From: Ferruginibacter sp.
GTDB taxonomy: Bacteria > Bacteroidota > Bacteroidia > Chitinophagales > Chitinophagaceae
Reading direction: 5' to 3'
Length of the DNA stretch: 10,664 nucleotides
NCBI GenBank assembly: GCA_025362765.1
Contig: JANYFI010000620.1
Coordinates: 1 to 10,664 of the forward strand
The notes beneath the pieces are model-generated. The model had not been told where the DNA came from. It saw only the letters and a list, made by a program, of their open reading frames with translations, and did no database searches. How positions within the stretch are numbered: the first letter of the stretch is position 1; the number at the start of each line of letters is the position of its first letter. Below, piece by piece: positions 7,369-10,664 of the stretch. The position numbers were made by a program, and so were the translations under genes.

Positions 7369-8553
7369 TTAATTAAGGGTAATGGCTTTTCGCTGTGCCT
7401 TGTCCCAGGTAGCTTTTTGCTGGCCTGATAAGTACCTGTGTAACCCTGCAAGCACTGCATAGTTCATCACGCAGAAATAATATGGTACAAATACCGGCTT
7501 AAATTTTACCCGCCTGCTTTCCAGCATATAGCCAGTTATTGCAGCGCTATAAAACAATACCTGTGCAAGCATAACCGTCATGTAAAACTGACTACCACTT
7601 TTTATCAGCGACATGTTTAATACAAAAATAGCTATCAACAAAAAAGGCGTAATGGTCCATCGTAACACCCTGTGCGACATGTATTGAAAATATAATAAGG
7701 GTGTTTTACGCACGGTTAATTGGCCTGCTAACCTGCTGATAGATTGCCAGCCTCCGGCGCAAATACGTACTTTCCTTTTTAATTCTTCTGCTACGTTGGC
7801 AGAAGCCGTTTCTACGGCATATGCTTCGGATTCGTACACAATTTTAAAACCTGCCGCCGCCATTTGCATCGATTGCATAAAATCATCCAGCAATGTATCT
7901 TCCCGTAAATCCCGGTATAGTGAGGTTCTGAAAGCTACCAGTTCGCCGGCGGCCCCGCATGCGGTGTTTAACTCAGAATCGAGCTTCTTTAACAGTGACT
8001 CATATTTCCAGTAAATCCCTTCCCCTGCTGCACTTGCGCTGTCTTCTGCATCGCTGATTATTCTTTTTTCGCCCGACACGCATCCTACCATATCATCTTT
8101 AAAATGCCGTACAATATTTTTTACAGCAGCGCTGTTCAGCATCGTGTTGGCATCAGAAAAAATTACAAACGGGGTATGTACATATTTCATGGCCCTGTTT
8201 TCTGCAGCCGTTTTTCCGGCCCTTCGGTTTTCATGCAATACAGTTACATCAGGCCAGGCAATTAAATAACTATCACTGCCATCGGTAGAGCCATCGGTTA
8301 TAAAAACAAGCTTTATTTTACCTGAAGGATAATCGAGTTGCTGGCTGTTGGCAATTTTATCAGCGATGATGTCTACCTCATTGTAACAGGGAATAACCAG
8401 TGTAACCATAGGCTCAAAATCAGTTGCAACAGGATTGTTTTTTTTTACAACACGTTTAATTAATACCATGGCGTACAGTACAATACCATACCCCAAAAAT
8501 GCATAGAACACTATACCCAGGCACATCCAAAAACTTATTTCAATCCAGTTCAT
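7369..8553 (-). CDS. Membrane glycosyltransferase, family 2
   Basis: This 394-aa protein probably adds sugars from a nucleotide-sugar donor during exopolysaccharide assembly at the inner membrane. One N-terminal membrane helix (about 8-33) leads into a GT-A fold: TLVIPCYNE (51-59), ITDGSTDGS with Asp87, the DxD-like SDAN (133-136) and LLDDF with the catalytic-base Asp pair (223-224). The (Q/R)xxRW region appears as RKVRICAGGWQ (260-270), so the classical Trp motif is displaced but a Gly-Gly-Trp-Gln is kept. Three or so C-terminal membrane helices follow (about 300-318, 322-343 and 353-371). This layout resembles polysaccharide-synthase-like GT2 proteins. There is no PilZ domain. The acceptor and donor sugars cannot be read from sequence. 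It sits between the Wzz fusion gene (404 nt upstream) and the hybrid kinase (65 nt downstream). An AAAGAAAG stretch about 7 nt before ATG 8553 may serve as a weak ribosome binding site. Confidence 0.92.
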   Translation of the reverse strand: MNWIEISFWMCLGIVFYAFLGYGIVLYAMVLIKRVVKKNNPVATDFEPMVTLVIPCYNEVDIIADKIANSQQLDYPSGKIKLVFITDGSTDGSDSYLIAWPDVTVLHENRRAGKTAAENRAMKYVHTPFVIFSDANTMLNSAAVKNIVRHFKDDMVGCVSGEKRIISDAEDSASAAGEGIYWKYESLLKKLDSELNTACGAAGELVAFRTSLYRDLREDTLLDDFMQSMQMAAAGFKIVYESEAYAVETASANVAEELKRKVRICAGGWQSISRLAGQLTVRKTPLLYFQYMSHRVLRWTITPFLLIAIFVLNMSLIKSGSQFYMTVMLAQVLFYSAAITGYMLESRRVKFKPVFVPYYFCVMNYAVLAGLHRYLSGQQKATWDKAQRKAITLN

Positions 8554-8957
8554 ATATAACTTTCTTTATAGGGTAGCTGAAGCAACAGCTGTCAGCTTTC
8601 ATTTTTATTAGGGACATCAATTACAATATTCCATAATAAAAAATAACGTAATAACTTCTAATAAATTGCACATTGCACACGGTACGGTTAAAAATAAATA
8701 GTTTAAATAGAGGCTTTCCGCGGGCATTTAACCGGAAGAAAAAGGGAAAACCTGTAATTGCAGCGGAGTTTTCAGTATGGTATATTTTTAATTTGGTTTG
8801 TAACTGCCGGTTATATTTTTTAAGCTATCGGCACATACCTTCCTTTTTAATAATTTACCGGCGCACCCACTTTAAATCAAAAAAATGATTTTTAAACTTT
8901 TTTGTATCTAGTTGTTATAGATATTCTACACCTATGTTGATGAAAGAAAAATATAGA
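8554..8957. other. 404-nt non-coding spacer before the glycosyltransferase
   Basis: No convincing gene was found on either strand. A plus-strand open frame at 8673-8888 is basic, A/T biased and has no recognisable domain. The stretch is A/T rich and unusually long compared with the tight spacing on its right (4-nt overlap). The end nearest the glycosyltransferase start contains overlapping small inverted repeats (8575-8597). It may hold a promoter and leader for the glycosyltransferase, or be the scar of lost genes. Confidence 0.5.
8575..8597 (-). repeat. Overlapping AGCTG/CAGCT inverted repeats in the glycosyltransferase leader
   Basis: AGCTG at 8575-8579 can pair with CAGCT at 8586-8590 (6-nt loop), and AGCTG at 8587-8591 with CAGCT at 8593-8597 (1-nt centre). 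The two pairings share bases and exclude one another. They lie about 20-45 nt upstream of the glycosyltransferase ATG. Possible operator or leader structure; the arms are only 5 bp. Confidence 0.25.
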
Positions 8958-10148
8958 TCAATTGTCGTTGATAGAAATTTTGGTGTCATGAGGCTTTTCC
9001 TTTGACAGCATTTTGTAAGAGCGTTTTATTTCTCTTACTACCCTGTTGGTAATGGCCTGTACAAAGCTACCATCCCTGTCAAGCGTTCGAGGACCAGTCC
9101 ACGGGCTGGCGCCTGGCGATTTTACAGCAGCAATTTTTCCATACTGCATCATGTCAAAGGCAAGACGACCATCATCGCCCCTTACATTTTTGGTGATATA
9201 ACCCGCCCTTAAACCAAACTCTTTTACATAGCCCATACTAATGCCCAGGCAATTGAGATAAGGCCGCTTTAAATGCCGGTAAGCTGCAATAACATTCCGC
9301 ATTTTTTCCAGCATAAAAAGCTGCCACCTGGGATAACGCGGTTCCGGTATAAACGAATATCGCCCGTACACGCAGGCTGTGCCAGGCTTTTGCAACACTT
9401 TCATTATTTCATTTTGTTTGTTAAACTGCATGAAATTTTGTTCCGCATCGTTCAACCGTATAAAAGCAGCATGCGTTTCTTTTTCAAAATAATCTATCAC
9501 CGATTCTGACTGGCCTTCTTTTAGCATACGGTGTTTTCGCATAAAAGATTGTTCCAGTAATTCCAGCGTTTGTTTACAAATTACGGCATCATTGCACTGG
9601 TAGGCAATCTTAATCAGGTCGCTGCTGTTGATGCGGTTTGCCTTTATATTGTCCAGTGTATTGATAGAATAAAACGGGTTGTCTGAATTGATAATATTGA
9701 AAATTGTATTGTTTTCTCTACTTGCCATATAGTCATGCAAGGCCGTTACCGTTTCTTCTTCTGTAGATTTTACTACTATTTGCCGCACACTGTCTGGCAC
9801 CAGCTTTTTTAATTCCTTAAATGATGCCGCAGACATCAGTGAAGGATCAAAGTTTTTAATCTGCAGGTGATTGGCCAATAATGCAATGGCCACTTCCTGC
9901 TTGGTATCTCTTGAATTAATCAGCGAAAGCAGGTTATCAAACGCATTACTGGTAGCAAAATAATCGGCTTTATTACTACCACTTAAACTATACCCGGAAG
10001 CAATACCCGTATAGATAACGGATTCAGAAGAATAAACTTTTACTTCGTTTTTAGTAAAATGAAAAATGGTGCCAGCCATTACAACCGGAACCATAATAAG
10101 CCAAAGAAGGTTTCTCAACAATAATTTTATGAAGTGTACAAAACTCAT
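8958..10148 (-). CDS. Chimeric protein: Wzz/GumC-like N-terminus joined to C-terminal half of a family-2 glycosyltransferase
   Basis: Residues 1 to about 246 look like a polysaccharide chain-length/export protein of the Wzz/GumC type: a cytoplasmic start, one membrane helix (about 13-31), YSSESVIYTGIASGYS after it, then helical periplasmic sequence with SSDLIKIAY (175-183). Such proteins normally continue through a coiled coil to a second membrane helix near the C-terminus. Here that part is absent. From about residue 248 the sequence changes to VLQKPGTACVYGRYSFIPEP, NCLGISMGYVKEFG (299-312), RGDDGRLAFDM (323-333) and WTGPRTLDRDGS (350-361). These resemble the acceptor-binding half of a soluble GT2 enzyme, including the Asp-Asp base motif. 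The GT2 nucleotide-binding half is missing. So both halves lack essential parts and the GT module would lie on the wrong side of the membrane. The ATG shares ATGA with the TolC stop, implying translational coupling. A deletion fusing two adjacent genes, or an assembly collapse, is more likely than a working fusion. Confidence 0.75.
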   Translation of the reverse strand: MSFVHFIKLLLRNLLWLIMVPVVMAGTIFHFTKNEVKVYSSESVIYTGIASGYSLSGSNKADYFATSNAFDNLLSLINSRDTKQEVAIALLANHLQIKNFDPSLMSAASFKELKKLVPDSVRQIVVKSTEEETVTALHDYMASRENNTIFNIINSDNPFYSINTLDNIKANRINSSDLIKIAYQCNDAVICKQTLELLEQSFMRKHRMLKEGQSESVIDYFEKETHAAFIRLNDAEQNFMQFNKQNEIMKVLQKPGTACVYGRYSFIPEPRYPRWQLFMLEKMRNVIAAYRHLKRPYLNCLGISMGYVKEFGLRAGYITKNVRGDDGRLAFDMMQYGKIAAVKSPGASPWTGPRTLDRDGSFVQAITNRVVREIKRSYKMLSKEKPHDTKISINDN

Positions 10149-10633
10149 TGAAGCTTCCTGATTAGTTTGGATAAATTTGTACCGGTATACGCTTCCAGCA
10201 GCAGCAGACTTGTTTGAAATTTGATAACATTTGTTTCAAAATCAATCACTGATTTATTATATTTTTCCATTACACCTGATTGCTGATCAACCGTTATCCG
10301 TGCATTTAAAAAATCTTTTTGCGCTATGGTATTGTTCACTTCCGCCGCCTGTTTATTTCTACTGCTGATGATTAATAATTTTTGAGATAACTTAAAATCC
10401 TGGTATAAATTAATTACGTCCTGCCGCACGATTAATTCTGAATTGTCTTTTTGGGCTGTAGCCGTTTCTATCAGGGAATTCTGCATTTTTAACATGTTCT
10501 TCCGGTTTAGTAACATACTAAGCGGAACCTGTATGCCAATGCCTACATTGTAAAAAGCAGACTGGGAAGTAGTGAGGTTATTACCCACCACGGCTGATTG
10601 GTTGTGGGTGCATTTAAAATTGTCGCCATCCCG
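10145..10633 (-). CDS. TolC/OEP-family outer membrane efflux protein, C-terminal part only
   Basis: Outer-membrane channel proteins of this family form trimeric barrels with long periplasmic helices. In polysaccharide loci they act as the exit port. The visible ~163 codons match the second half of such a protein: a beta-strand-like stretch (SAFYNVGIGIQVPL) followed by a long alpha-hairpin rich in Gln, Asn, Lys and Glu (SELIVRQDVINLYQDF, then IAQKDFLNARITVDQQSG), ending LEAYTGTNLSKLIRKLQ. A GTG at 10591 opens the frame formally, but homology-like sequence (THNQSAVVGNN) extends upstream to the in-frame TAA at 10634-10636, so GTG is not a true start. Family members are about 400-480 aa, so at least half is missing. 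The last 28 bases of the window do not continue it in this frame. It overlaps the Wzz fusion gene by 4 nt, supporting one operon. Confidence 0.75.
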   Translation of the reverse strand, partial: RDGDNFKCTHNQSAVVGNNLTTSQSAFYNVGIGIQVPLSMLLNRKNMLKMQNSLIETATAQKDNSELIVRQDVINLYQDFKLSQKLLIISSRNKQAAEVNNTIAQKDFLNARITVDQQSGVMEKYNKSVIDFETNVIKFQTSLLLLEAYTGTNLSKLIRKLQ

Positions 10634-10664
10634 TTAAGCAGCTCTTTTAATTAACTGCACCACT
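10634..10664. other. Frame-broken right edge
   Basis: On the minus strand these bases should carry the upstream part of the TolC-type gene, but a TAA (10636-10634) closes its frame. A different frame gives the plausible residues SGAVN before its own stop. This points to an indel, either real or a sequence error at a contig end. Too short for a firm statement. Confidence 0.4.

Noticed and set aside
8600..8640. TGG...TTG pattern upstream of the glycosyltransferase as a sigma-54 promoter
   Set aside because: The spacing does not fit GG-N10-GC and the GC element is absent.
8673..8888. 71-codon plus-strand open frame in the long spacer
   Set aside because: Rich in Lys, Arg, Phe and Tyr from A/T-rich DNA, with no motif and no partner gene on that strand.
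10145..10591. GTG at 10591 as the true start of the TolC-type gene
   Set aside because: Family-like residues continue upstream of it and the encoded product would lack the N-terminal half and signal peptide; it is an internal codon of a truncated gene.

Overview
The window looks like chromosomal DNA of a Bacteroidota bacterium. A Chitinophagaceae-type soil or water organism is my inference from gene content and family resemblance; no marker gene is present. Moderate GC, A/T-rich spacers, weak Shine-Dalgarno sequences and a promoter-like TTG/TAnnTTT pair fit that phylum. All seven convincing bacterial genes lie on the minus strand and read from right to left, in two functional blocks.

The right block (about 10664 to 7369) belongs to an exopolysaccharide locus. 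It holds the C-terminal part of a TolC/OEP-family outer-membrane efflux protein. A Wzz/GumC-like chain-length protein overlaps that gene by 4 nt, and its second half is not Wzz but the acceptor half of a family-2 glycosyltransferase. After a 404-nt spacer comes a complete membrane-bound family-2 glycosyltransferase.

The left block (7303 to 393) is a multistep phosphorelay: a 1127-aa membrane hybrid histidine kinase with about five PAS domains and its own receiver, a free-standing Hpt protein, a sigma-54 activator response regulator, and a GAF-receiver-Hpt protein without a kinase domain. The simplest reading is kinase His747 -> receiver Asp1042 -> Hpt His59 (or His390 of the GAF protein) -> sigma-54 regulator Asp54. 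Control of the neighbouring polysaccharide genes is plausible but unproven.

The first ~300 nt do not fit the rest. On the plus strand they encode the N-terminus of a eukaryote-type GDP-mannose pyrophosphorylase B (mannose-1-phosphate guanylyltransferase). It is interrupted by a 21-nt GT...AG insert whose removal restores the conserved nucleotide-binding loop exactly. Homology then shifts frame and stops. This is either a protist fragment joined to a bacterial contig, or a transferred and decayed gene. The right edge also shows a broken reading frame, so both ends should be treated with caution. No tRNA, rRNA, CRISPR array or insertion sequence was seen.
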